Of a stretch of 64,000 bases of DNA, positions 38,801-50,400 are shown one piece after another. The notes beneath the pieces were generated by a model, which saw only the letters and a list, made by a program, of their open reading frames with translations, was not told the origin of the DNA and searched no databases. Each line of letters opens with the position of its first letter. The stretch's first letter is position 1. The position numbers were made by a program, and so were the translations under genes. This DNA comes from Botryotinia globosa (lineage: Eukaryota; Ascomycota; Leotiomycetes; Helotiales; Sclerotiniaceae): NCBI GenBank assembly GCA_014898425.1, contig RCSZ01000009.1, positions 558,001 to 622,000 of the forward strand, in the 5' to 3' direction.

Positions 38801-40597
38801 GAACAGCTTGGCCGCTTTTTAGTGTGTTTTACGATACTTACGCTGTCAACCTCCGTATGGTCCTGACTGTCGGGTATTAGACAGGCGTAAAAACATACTC
38901 CGTGTTACCAGAGGGTTGACGAAGCACTTGGTTAACCCGCCAATTAAAGGTTTGCGGCATCTGTATCCTTCCATTCCCGCACGGATGGATATTGATTGAT
39001 TGATTGATTGATTGATTCATTGATCTGGTAGGGGCCCATTGTAGCTAGCAAACAATTTGTTCTGAATTGATTGAAAGAGAGGCGAGAAGTTTTACAAGCA
39101 ATTGAGTCGATTCTGTTACCCCCGAATGCTTGCTCACACAAATAACAAGAAATGAAACCATACCTTTTTAGAAGTCACGCGCATGGCGTCTCTTTTCATC
39201 AACGATAAGGCAAGGCGGGCGGTAATGTATTTCCTGGCACCACTTGAACAAGATATCAGATGTGAATCATGTGATGAATCGCGAGGCGGACTAGGGACGG
39301 GGGTAGCACACATTGCTTGAAACAACGAGAAACAACGGCATGGCCCTCGATCATTGGATCGACAGTCGGGTTCCTGCACCAGGGGTGTCTCAAATGCTGT
39401 GGACTTTGACAGGGCAAAGCTTAGCCTCAATAAGGAATCTAGGCGATGGGCTCATAAATACTGTACACACGGAGGATCACCACTTTAGGTGTAGACTGGA
39501 TATCTTCACAGTGCATTATTGCTTCTGCTTGCACAATCTTTCGTCATTATCACATCTTACAAGTTACAACCAACATCTCACGTCTGAAGAAAAGAAGCTC
39601 AAGTTCGATAGAAGCTGATAAAGACGTGATGAGCCTTCTTCAGCGTCACGCTTTTCTCATCTGTATATATTCGTATATGTATGAATAATCGACCACGGCT
39701 GGGTTTATTTTTAAATCAACGCCGATTTTCTCAGTTTCATCCGGCGTGGTATCATTAGAACATTATTAGGTTCTGAAAATTCTCTAGTTTGTCAAAGGTT
39801 TTTCTGTTCAACTAATATCTTCTTCCTGGGCCGAGAAAAGCATCTCTTTTCCGCCTTATGACCCAATACTAGCAAAAGACCTTTCAACCAAATTCAACCA
39901 CTGATAAAAACGGGCGGAATGCGACCCACTGACTATGGATGTAATAGGTAACAAGACCGACTATTTGATCTTACCCCTGTTCCCCGAGACGTTGGGATCC
40001 GTCTTCCTTTACCATTTTCTGTTGTTTTCAAGTCGGCACATGCTGTCCGATACACCTTGTTTCGTTCCAATTCGATTGGGTCAGCTAGGATTATGGAAAG
40101 ATGAATCGAATGCCCCTAGATTAAATCAATCCATACAATAGAACAAGATATATTATCACGAGCAAGGGATTTTGGACGAGCAAGCATAGATTGGACGGGT
40201 ACCGGTAAGGGTGAGGAGTCGAGGACGTGTCGAGGACGTGTCGATGGAATTCTGAACACTGTCCAAAGTACGGTTCGGTACGGTACGAATTCCGGAGCAA
40301 GAAAGTTAGATTGAAAAAAAGAGGATCGATCCATGACTAGAATAACGATCAGACCCGCTCACTATGTGAGAAAGAAATCTGGACTTCCTCAACTAGGGCT
40401 GGGAACTTTGGAAGAGAAGTTCCGACGGTGTATCAGTGTTTCCATTAATCCATATAAAGAAAGTCATTTGGAAGATCTCTTGTACGAAGGAAGTACCGGT
40501 ATACATGTAGAGTGTCGAGTGTAGACTGACCGTAGTCGACTCTTGAGGCTTGAGAGATCCGCCAAGTTTGTAGGCGTTGCTAAGGCCTTTCGGGGTA

Positions 40598-40656
40598 TTG
40601 GAATTGGAATTGGAATTGGAATTGGAATTGATGCTGGTGCTGGTGCTGGTGCTGGT
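40598..40656. repeat. GGAATT hexamer and GGTGCT repeat tract
   Basis: Five to six units of GGAATT followed by about four GGTGCT units. Read on the plus strand they give Gly-Ile and Gly-Ala repeats, which explains the open frames in several phases here. Confidence 0.85.
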
Positions 40657-41234
40657 ACAGAATTCAAATGTCTTGCGCAAGCTCCGAACGATCGAAGAAG
40701 AGCGGCAAGTAGGAAAGGGGGGGAAAAAGGATATGTGTAGGTAGCGAGCATAGTCAAAGATACTATATTACCTACTATGTCAAGGTATGAATGAATGAAT
40801 TGGTGTGGTAACATGTGACTGTCTACAATGTATTATGATCAAATGAATACATCAGCTGCTTCCTCTTTGGGATAAGTATAGGAAGAAGAAAAGTTGATTG
40901 TCAAATCATCGTCATGTAGTAATAACGTATGGTAATGTGTTGGATATTCGTACCTACGACTACTAGGCATGTAATAAATAGTATCGTATCAGATATCCGT
41001 CGGCATTGTATTTAGACAGAACATGGTACCAGTTAAATCATCTAGGTATTACCGTATTGGTTGCCATCTGTCCATCCATGATCCATCCCTCAATCCATCC
41101 GTCCCCTTTTAATAAAGCTATGGACGCATCACGGCGTGTGAGTTTGGTGGCTCTTGGATACAGGCTATACAGCCTCGACAGGCTACTTATTGACAAGGAC
41201 GCAACGGTCGGTGCAGAGTTCAATGGTCCCAAAC

Positions 41235-41336
41235 GAAGAAGAAGGGGACGGGAAGAAGGGGAAGAAGGGGACGAAGGGGACGGGAAGAAGGGGAAGAAGT
41301 TGAAGAAGACGAAGAAGAAGAAAGAGAAGAAGTAAA
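41235..41336. repeat. Purine-only GAAGAAGGGGACG tract
   Basis: About 100 bp of nearly pure G/A on the plus strand, made of degenerate GAAGAAGGG/GACGGGAAG units. Such polypurine strands can form triplex structures. It encodes a meaningless Glu/Gly/Lys run if translated. Confidence 0.8.
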
Positions 41337-41840
41337 AAGTGGACTTTGTTCCGAGATACCTGGCTTGAAGTTGGGCCCACCAGAGCTTGATTGAGCTTGA
41401 GCTTGAGCCTGAATATAAAGTAATAATATATGTACAGTGTGCCTAGGAGATAGATAGTATTACAGTACTATACACCTTGTAAAAGAAAAGGAATACTGTA
41501 TTATGTACTTTGTGGAGGTATCAACAAGTCATGAATAAACAGGTCAGGGCAGGGGAGGCGGGGAAGAAGTAAGTAAGTAAGTAAGTAAGAAGAGCGTGAT
41601 TATTAAGTAAGTGGTGTAGTCGTTGTGTATACATACTACCTAGTATATTATAACTAGGTATCTACTGTACAGTCTGTACTTATACTCCCTTGTCGTTTTG
41701 TACGTACAGAAAGAATAGGAATGTTCTTCAATATATAATGAATATTCATAGGGATGATGATAAGTAATATAGTAGTACCGGTATAGCATGGAATAGTATG
41801 ATTGGTATGGTTGGTATGGTTGGTATGATTATTATGATTA

Positions 41841-43903
41841 CAGCAAAACCTCTCTATAAGGATACCGGTTTTTATCGTTATTTTTAAGGATATATAAAGT
41901 TATCCTTTTATAAAGGTTTATAAATGAAAATAATGATTAACAATTAAAATAAAAATCTAATGAATACTATTAGACAATATAAAGCTTTTTATATAATACT
42001 TTCTTTTTAATCTTTTTCAAAAACCCTTTAAAATCAATATCATTATTGCCCCCTTAAAGTTTAAATAGATCTAGTTTTTCTAATACTTTTATAACTTTTT
42101 TATATAATATATATACAAAAAGCTTTTGATTTGCAATATCATTTTCAATCTCTTCTTCAATTATATTATAAATTGCTATTAGTTTTTTAGTGATATTATT
42201 TTCATTATAATCCTTAATATATTTTCCTTTAAAATAAATAAATTTGTTTATAAATATCAGATTATTATAAAATTCGATATGTTTTTAAAGAAATTGTTGT
42301 ATTTCAATAACTTGATCTTCCTTCTCCCTTTATAAAATTATATATTCAGAATCATTTTTTTTATTTATATTATTATTTTCAATATATTTCTTTATTAATA
42401 TCAATTTAAATTAATATATTTATATTATATTAGCTTTTATATTGTTTTAAGTTTTTTTAATTCATTATATAATATATAGGAGATTAATAGTTTTATTTGA
42501 AATCTTCCTTTTTTCAAATTATATAAATATATAATCTACTCAGAAATATTGATATTAAGTTTTAAATTGTATAATAATACTTTGATTAAAAGATTGCTAT
42601 TTAGAAATAATATTTTTAAATAATTAATATATTTCAATATATATAAATTGATTTAAAAATTAATAAATAATTAAAATATATATATTGAAATTATTTATTA
42701 TAAATAGAATCTTGTAATCTTCGTATATAAATTTGATATTCAATTTTATCAAATAATCGATTATAATTCAAATAATCAATTATTTAGTTATATTTGAATA
42801 ATATTTGAATTCTAAATAATATTTATTAATATATTTAAAATATTAGAGATTATCGAATTTTGTGATTATTAATAGAACTATCTTTTTATTTCTATTTATA
42901 TTATATATAAAAGTAATTATAATTCGATCTTTATATAATTTTCTATTAGATTGTTATTCAATTGTAAATGTATATGTAGGGAATAGTTTCTATTATAAAT
43001 TTGTTTCGTTTATATTGAAGATATTCCTAAATTCGAATTCTTTATAATATATTTATAATATTTTATTTATATAAGAGATTTAATAAAATTTACTTTTGTA
43101 TTTACTGTTTCTTTATATATAATATATTTAATAATATAACATTGTTATTTAAAATTATTAAATCAATTATTACTTTATTTAAAGAAAACAAAATCTTTAT
43201 ATTAAAAAAACAACTTCTAAAACTCTTTTGTTTTCTTTTTAAATATATCTTTTGTAATTATAATATATAGTTTTTATATATATTATTATTGTTATTATAA
43301 AATATAATTATATGTAGAATAATCGATAAGCATTCTATACTTAATAATAAAATATCGATTTTTGTAAAAATCGAAATCAAAGTATTCATATATAAAATTA
43401 AATATAATAAAATATTGTTTTTGTATAAAAGATTGTTCTATTTTTTATTTGAAATAAGTAATAAAATCTTTTTGATTTTCTTTTTCGATGATTTGTATTC
43501 AATATAATTACTGATATTCTATATTATTTATTACAAATCTTTTTTGAGAGATTGATTAGAGCAGATTTGTAATAGATATTGTATTCAAAATTATTTAAAT
43601 AGTTATAATATTGATATTGATATTATTAAATAAATAATAAATTGAAAGAAAAAAGTTAATGAAATTGAGTATAGATATTGAGAATATCGAAAAAAAAAAG
43701 AGAAAATAGAATCAAAGCGAGTTATTTGATTGGTATATTTAGAATATATATAATCTTGAGATCGAAAAAAATAAGGATATCCTTATTAAAAAGGTTTTAA
43801 GGATATAGGTCTTTTTTAGATCTAAAAATTTTTGAGATCAAAAAGAAATAAGGATAATAGAGGTTATCCTTATAGAGGGGATCCTTATAGAGAGGTTTTG
43901 CTG
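41841..43903. mobile_element. pogo-like DNA transposon with long intact termini, RIP-degraded interior
   Basis: Both ends start CAGCAAAACCTCTCTATAAG and continue GAT, a 23 bp perfect inverted repeat, flanked by TA (41839-41840 and 43904-43905). The motif CTCTATAAGGAT is repeated just inside the right end, and AAGGATA/TATCCTTT pairs lie inside the left end, so both termini have subterminal repeats. Length is 2063 bp, like a single-transposase element. The interior is extremely A/T-rich with no DDE residues readable; the 61-codon frame at 42862-43047 is compositional. It inserted about 1.6 kb upstream of the serine/proline-rich gene, in a simple-repeat tract. Confidence 0.85.
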
Positions 43904-44079
43904 TATTATTCTTTTCTTTTCTTTCCTTTCCAAGTTCATTGTTGCTAATTGATAATTGCCCACATCCACATCCATATCCACATCCACCCCCCGCGGGAAT
44001 GCTCCGTACGCCCAGGTTCTAGTATTATTGAAAATAATAAATGGGTCACATCAAAACTCAAACACAAATTCTGAATGAC

Positions 44080-44320
44080 TGACTGACTGGGAGACTGGGG
44101 AGACTAGAAGACTGGGAGACTGGGAGACTGGGAGACTGGGAGACTGGGAGACTGGGAGACTGGGAGACTGGGAGACTGGGAGACTGGGAGACTGGGAGAC
44201 TGGGAGACTGGGAGACTGGGAGACTGGAGACTGGAGACTAGAAGACTGGGAGACTAGAAGACCGGGAGACTAGAAGACTACGAGACTAGAAGACTACGAG
44301 ACTAGAAGACTACGAGACTT
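44080..44320. repeat. 8 bp minisatellite (ACTGGGAG)n
   Basis: About 14 perfect head-to-tail ACTGGGAG units (about 44111-44225), preceded by GACTGACTGACTGG and followed by degenerate ACTAGAAG and ACTACGAG variants. A regular unit and no spacers rule out a CRISPR array. Likely variable in length between isolates. Confidence 0.93.
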
Positions 44321-44699
44321 CTACAAAGTAGATCTACCATCCATTCCCACGGGTCAGAGTTCTGAAAGGTCTTGGAGGTCTCATTCACATCTTCACATTC
44401 ACATTCACAAGACTCTTTTCCCATTATTATCAAACTTCACTTCGACTCTTCCCCCCCCTCCCCCATCTCGACCTTTTGCCAAACCTTTTGCCAAACCTTC
44501 TGACTTGTTCATTGTCTTCCGTCTTCCGTCTTCCGTCTTCCAATCATCAAAATCCACTCGGCAATCTATATCAATCTTCATCAACCAGCAGGACCGGACC
44601 CAATTTCAACCAGTTATACCTCAAGAATAACCACCCCTAGACACTTCCGATAACCCCCTTCACCGTCGTACCCCGTCACATACATCACTCCGCCCTCTT

Positions 44700-44945
44700 G
44701 TCAAACATTACTACCACATACTACATACACTACATACATACAGACTACCACATACTACATACACTACATACATACATACAGACTACCACATACATACAGA
44801 CATACATACATACAGACATACATACATACAGACATACATACATACAGACATATATACATACAGACATACATACATACAGACATACATACATACATACCTA
44901 CACACCTACACACCCACACACCTACATACCTACAGACATATCATT
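44700..44945. repeat. TACA/CAGA tetranucleotide repeat
   Basis: Long run of CATACATACATACAGA units, with a CACACCTACACACC portion near its end. It ends about 600 bp before the start codon of the serine/proline-rich gene and is probably in its promoter or 5' leader. Confidence 0.92.
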
Positions 44946-45226
44946 CGAATGCAATAACTCAATATCAAACCATCCATCCAATTACTGTAAGTCTTACTTG
45001 GTCCCCGAAATCCTGCAGAGTCTTTTTCTTTTTTTCCAAGTTAATCCTCCACGTGAGGGTATTGGATGAGAAGAAAAAAACACAAAGTGCGACTAGGTAG
45101 AGCAATATCTAATTGGTCCCGTAAAAGAAAAAAAAGTTCGCGACACAATCCAGAACTCCCAACCACGCATTCAAGTCTTCATATTATCCATACATTTCTC
45201 CCACCGCCGCGCGCACTTTCACTTGC

Positions 45227-45252
45227 TTACCTACCTACCTACCTACCTACCT
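45227..45252. repeat. TACC tetranucleotide run
   Basis: Six uninterrupted TACC units in the region upstream of the serine/proline-rich gene. Confidence 0.9.
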
Positions 45253-45558
45253 ATACACACACATAACTACGTGGTCCATTGGAAAACGCTTAACTTTCAA
45301 AAACGTCCACGTATGATTCCAAGTTGTGAACAAGTTACTTGTGCAATTTCCCTACCTGACTATCTCTACATCAATTCATCTGTTCATCCGAAAGAACGAG
45401 ACGAGAATTACCTTCATATTATGTTGTCAATTGCACTTCAAACTCGCACCCGTTTTAATTGAACAAGTACACTCACTCCCTTATCGATACAATACAAGTC
45501 GCCCACATCGACCAGCCTCTAGAATTTCGAACGACTACATACTCGCCGACTCCTCAAC

Positions 45559-47407
45559 ATGCCAACAGGATTAGCTGAATTTCGCCTTCCCGGCCATATC
45601 GCAGAGAGAAAAGCTAGAGAAAGCTTACCAGAATTAGATATGGATCTTTCGAGCTCAATTCATACACAAAACTCATCGGTATCGGAGTTACCATCGCCAG
45701 TCACACCAACTTTCTCTACACGAGGACATATGAGGCATCCAAGTTCAGCTTCGTCAATTGAATCTCAATATCTCTATGAGAGTCCGTCTTCACCCACATT
45801 CACAAGCCATAAATCTGGAATACGATCACTGCCCGATGTTCAAGAAGAACCTCCTCGCGAACGAGAAGATGACTTTATGTTTGAAGATGACGACGATGAC
45901 GATATCCTGGATTGCGATGAACTATACAATTGCTTGTGTAAGTCTCACTCACACATCTACTCGTACCGTGCCCCATGAGTGTTACATACAATCTTCATAC
46001 ATTCATATGTTTATTTATTGTTTACCCTTCTTTGATGATTACGCGGGGTAGTCGATCATCGCGAAATACATACATGTTCATTGGTTGAGATTTGAAGGAT
46101 GATAGCTAATCCTTGCTTCTCGCAATGTAGGTGATGATCTGTATTGCTTGCATAGCGATACCTCTATGGCTCAAAGCTCAGTTCAATTGTCTACTAATCC
46201 AGACTTTGATTATGATCTTTCCGATGAATTCTTTAGTGATGGAGAATTCTCAATCAATTCAAGATACAAGAAGAGGAGAGGAAACGAATCGCCACTCAAT
46301 GGACTCACATCTCGATTCGGAACCAAGTTCCCCTCTTTCGCACGCAAGTGGAATTCCAGAAAAGGTACGGGTTCATCAGCAGCATCTATATCCTCTGATA
46401 CACAAAGAGATTATGCGACCTCGAGGGCTCCGTCCAGTAGATCCTCATCGAGATCGAATTCCGGCCGCAGACCCATGGACGACAATTTTGATCTCCAATT
46501 ACCCCCCACTCCATCGAGAAGCTTTTTTGGGGGTCGTGATAACAGCTCTACAACGTCCTTCCTGGATATCGAAAAGGCGAAAACCAGCACATCGGAATTC
46601 GAAGAAGGATTGGCTGGCACGCCATTACTTCCACCTCTCATGACCGATGTTTTAGCCAATGCGCAATTCAAAATGCAGTCACCTTTACAATCACCCTCTG
46701 TCGCCGACTCGAGCGATCCAACTTCTGGTACCAACACGCCAATTGATTTCATAACTACATACCAATTACCCGGAATCCCGTCGCCGCCCCTGAGTACTAA
46801 GCCTTCAATCTCATCCTTCCATCGCTCGACAATAAGATCTAATTACATAATTCCTTCCTCAGAGATTCCCTCGATTCTTATTGCCGAGGAAAACGATGAG
46901 TGGGCGAACAAACTCGGCCATGCTAACTTTGTGATTCATCCTGAGCCTTATATTCCCGAGAATTTCGATCTCGAAGCGTGCCGGCAACTACGAGCCGACT
47001 GGGACCTTGCACGTTGTAACTACACCAAACATGTCGTTCGTACAGGTGAACACTATGGCGTTACTTCAAAGACTTACAAGTTGACCGAGGAGAAATGGGC
47101 CCAAGTAGATCTCCAGTGGATGAAGAACAACGAACTCACAATTGCGACCACAGCTCAGAGCTCCACAGACGCTTTCGCTACTTTGAAACATAACACACTC
47201 GGCAACTCTTCTTCAAGCAATGTTATGACCAAAATTCCTTCACTCAACGATCCACGTAGCGAAGGCAAATTCCCTCAGCTTGGCGACGAGGATATCGTTG
47301 GCCCAATGGTTCAAGCTGCCGCACAACTTCGACGCAACCCCAGCAAGAAAGCCAAGCTTCTCCGATTTCTCACTGACAAATTTCCCGTGGGATTAGGGAA
47401 ACCTTGA
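45559..47407 (+). CDS. Serine/proline-rich conserved fungal protein of unknown function
   Basis: Two exons (45559-45937 and 46131-47407) join in phase across a GTAAGT...TAG intron to give 551 residues. The junction reads LYNCL-C-DDLYCLHS. The N-terminal half is low complexity: Ser/Pro/Thr-rich, with an acidic run of about seven Asp (near residues 113-120) and many Ser-Pro/Thr-Pro pairs (PSPVTP, SPSSP, PPTPS) that could be phosphorylation sites. The part from about residue 370 looks folded and conserved (HANFVIHPEPYIPENFDLEACRQL... then EEKWAQVDLQWMKN), and the C terminus is basic (NPSKKAKLLRFLTDK). I see no transmembrane segment or signal peptide. It resembles a pan-ascomycete family usually annotated only as a proline/serine-matching protein; function is not known to me. 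The first Met after the repeats starts the frame; the leader may contain an intron (GTAAGT at about 44992). Confidence 0.85.
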
Positions 47408-50400
47408 ATGCCATGGAAACAAAGCATCGTTTAGAAGCTTCTGGCTCTCACGAGCCATCATTTTTATTCCTGTTTTTACTTCCGGTTGGTTGATGGTTGT
47501 ACCATCCCACCATATCTATTTAACGACTTTACGAACGAAACGAATTTTTATTATACCCAGACACTCCTTAGCAAGCAACTATGCAAAATACCAACTTGAG
47601 ATCCCAGATCTTTACTCTCCTTTTTCTATTTGTGTATGGCTTACTCTTTTTATTCGAAATCGCTCATACTAATACTATGGATGATCTCCTTTCATGCGTC
47701 TATTTCCTTTGTCATTTGTGTTTTCACGTGAAGCGATGGAGCTGGAGCGCAAAATTATTTTCACTGGGATTGGAGCTGGGTCTAGACTGGCTTGGCTAAG
47801 GGGGATGAACAGGAGCTTGGATAATTGGGTCGGATGGGATTAGGCAAAAGTCCCCCAAGAGGGCGATTAATGGGACAGCAAACACCTGTGCGCATTACTT
47901 GTAATATACCGGTAGCAGGTAAAGGGCAAGATACCAAGAGGGGGGAATGGGGACAGAATAGACAGTTGACTAAAGGGTGGTGTGGTGGGACGGACAATGA
48001 CAATCTTGTGGAACCAGGGATGGGAGGGCAATGGAAGTGGATAAGCAGTGATATTCATCGGGAGGAATATTTCGCAACACAACGCAATGGCGGCTACCCT
48101 TGAAATCATCTTTTCAACGAAAATTTCAATGTGGAAAAGCGCAAAGCTAGCCAGTCAATGAGCGGATTGAACAAATGAGGTGGTAGTCAATATGAATGGA
48201 GGATTTTTGAATATTAGTTCTAGATACCCTACCACTGAAAAATAAATAATGGAAAAAAACATTTTATCCAAGCAATACATTGGCCTTTTATTTCGGTTGG
48301 TGTGACGATAACCACATATGGAATACCCTCTAGTAATTGTAACCTCTCAGCACCATCTGATTTTCGAATCTCTTTTCAGACTCCATATGCTCTTCCTACA
48401 AATATTTTTGACGATTTGACGCTGTGGTTTTTCTGAAATGGCTTCCTAGCTTCACTAACGAAGCTCTGCGATTCCATCATATTTTAAAGGCATGGGCATG
48501 TACATGCTCGAGAGCCGTTAACAGACCTCAAGCTCGACCGGCTAACAACACAAAGCGAAATGTATCTAGGAGATTTCTTGAAACATTCCTTTTGTTGCCT
48601 TGTAACTTTAAGTGATATCATATCAGATCGGGTATTATTTTCCGATTGTAAAAGGCAACTAGATTTGAAAGAAGCACCAACCGGGGCGGAATTTAACAAT
48701 ATGATACAAACTTAACATGAGAAAAATTTCAAGCACCTAGCGAGATCCTCGTAGTTTCTTTGGCATTCTGCGGCCAGCAATGCATGGACTTCTGATTAGA
48801 GAAGTACAGTATAGCTGGAATCTAGACATGCAAGGAAGCGAGTGCGTAGCTAGGGCTCAAAAAGAGTATACCTGCAGTTCTGGGCAATGAAGGTTGAAAC
48901 AAGCCAATACAATTATAGTTAGTAGACGCTACCGAGTAGATAACTCAAAAAGAACGGATAGCCTCCACCGCTCGAAACCACTACTTATTTGAGGCGACTA
49001 TCTTTTCCTCTTTCCTATTTAGGGGATCGACGCTGCACTTGGTCTGGAGGTGTGCATGCTGTGTGTATGTTGCTATGACGCTGTTGATGTGATCGGTGTG
49101 ATCGGTGTATCTCTATTTGTCTGCGTCCCCACGTTTTTGGGAAAGGTTTGGGGGTCTAGTTACCACAACACTTCACATATACTAACAGCGAACATATGGG
49201 AAAGTGCTGATTGGGGCTCTTAGTTTATAGTTTGGGAGTGCTATTGGTAAGGTTTGTAAAAGGAAGTTTTTAAGAGGATGAGTTTTCAAGGATATTAGAT
49301 GGTAGGTGGTGTTTACAAGACAGAGGAGACTTCATTTGATGGGATGGGATGAAGTCTTTTGGACGAAGTCACGATAAGCTACGATAGGCTATCATGTCCT
49401 ATGTACAATGCTACGTTCAGGAAGTTACACGTTAAAGAGGGGCAGGAAAGGAAATTGGGCACGAGTTTTGTGGCTACCACTCCTCAAAAGCCTATCTGAT
49501 CTCGCCACTTGAACTTATCTGCAGATGCGGACTGGAGAAGGGAAGGATTCTTCAAGGGACAAGCCTCATCCATTCTCATTGACTCCAATCTCACGTCATT
49601 CCAATCTCTGGAATACAACTCAGTCAACTCGAGCCCTAATCAGATGAGAGTGCACGCATGAGCCAATGCGTGCAGCCGGCCGGTATTGTGAATTGGCACA
49701 AGGCTTGTAGCAACTTGTTGATCTAGGGTTGGACGGACGGACTGAGCGGCTCGAGCACATTTTCCTGAACGTCCGTTTCTATGTGCTCGTGGTCCTCTCA
49801 TCTGTGATATGAGAAAGCGGTTATTATCGCCGTAGGGCTTCACGAGTGGTACGAAGGAAATGATATGTTGTGACGATCGAAGCTGGTCATGTTGCTATGT
49901 ACACCTCATGTACTCGTACCATCAATACAGTATCATGCTTTGAAACGTTGGGCCTCTTCGCACGAGGTTTGGTATATTCATGTATTGTGAGGTACTCGAA
50001 ATTTGCATACCGTGCATCATATTAAACCTCATGTACTCGACCCGTTGGCTTGCAGGTAGGAAGATACATGCATACATACATACACGAGTGCCTTCGGGGA
50101 CGTTGATCTTACTGCTGTGGTGTATGCTGTAAGTTTATCAATACGTCCGAGTCCGACGATGATGGCGTTTCGGGGTCTTGAATTGGTGGAGGTGATACTG
50201 CAGTTTGCCAGTTTTCTATTCTGAGAACCATTGAGTGAGGGTGGTTGATTTCCCGTGCCTATTTTTGATTTCCAAGATAAAGACACGACATATCGTGGGC
50301 GTTGTAGTGTAGTAGGTAGATGTTGTGATATGATTTTGATAGAGAACAAAATTGAGTATAATGTTGAATTGGCAAGTGACTTCTTGCATGCTAGTTCTCG

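Larger units (their letters stand above)
38801..41840. other. Ordinary-composition stretch with simple repeats, no gene supported
   Basis: Contains a TTGA/TGAT tetranucleotide run (38993-39020), a GGAATT hexamer run followed by GGTGCT repeats (about 40598-40655), GAATGAAT (40788-40800), a GAAGAAGGGGACG purine tract (about 41235-41335), AAGTAAGT (41568-41590) and TTGGTATGG repeats (41800-41830). Open frames such as 40543-40740 and 41006-41335 are products of these repeats. No protein family was recognised. Confidence 0.55.

Noticed and set aside
40464..40814. Overlapping frames with Gly-Ile, Ala-Pro or Ser-Asn repeats on both strands
   Set aside because: They result from the GGAATT and GGTGCT simple repeats, which stay open in several phases.
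44080..44320. CRISPR-like array
   Set aside because: Units are 8 bp, contiguous and without spacers: a minisatellite in a eukaryotic genome.
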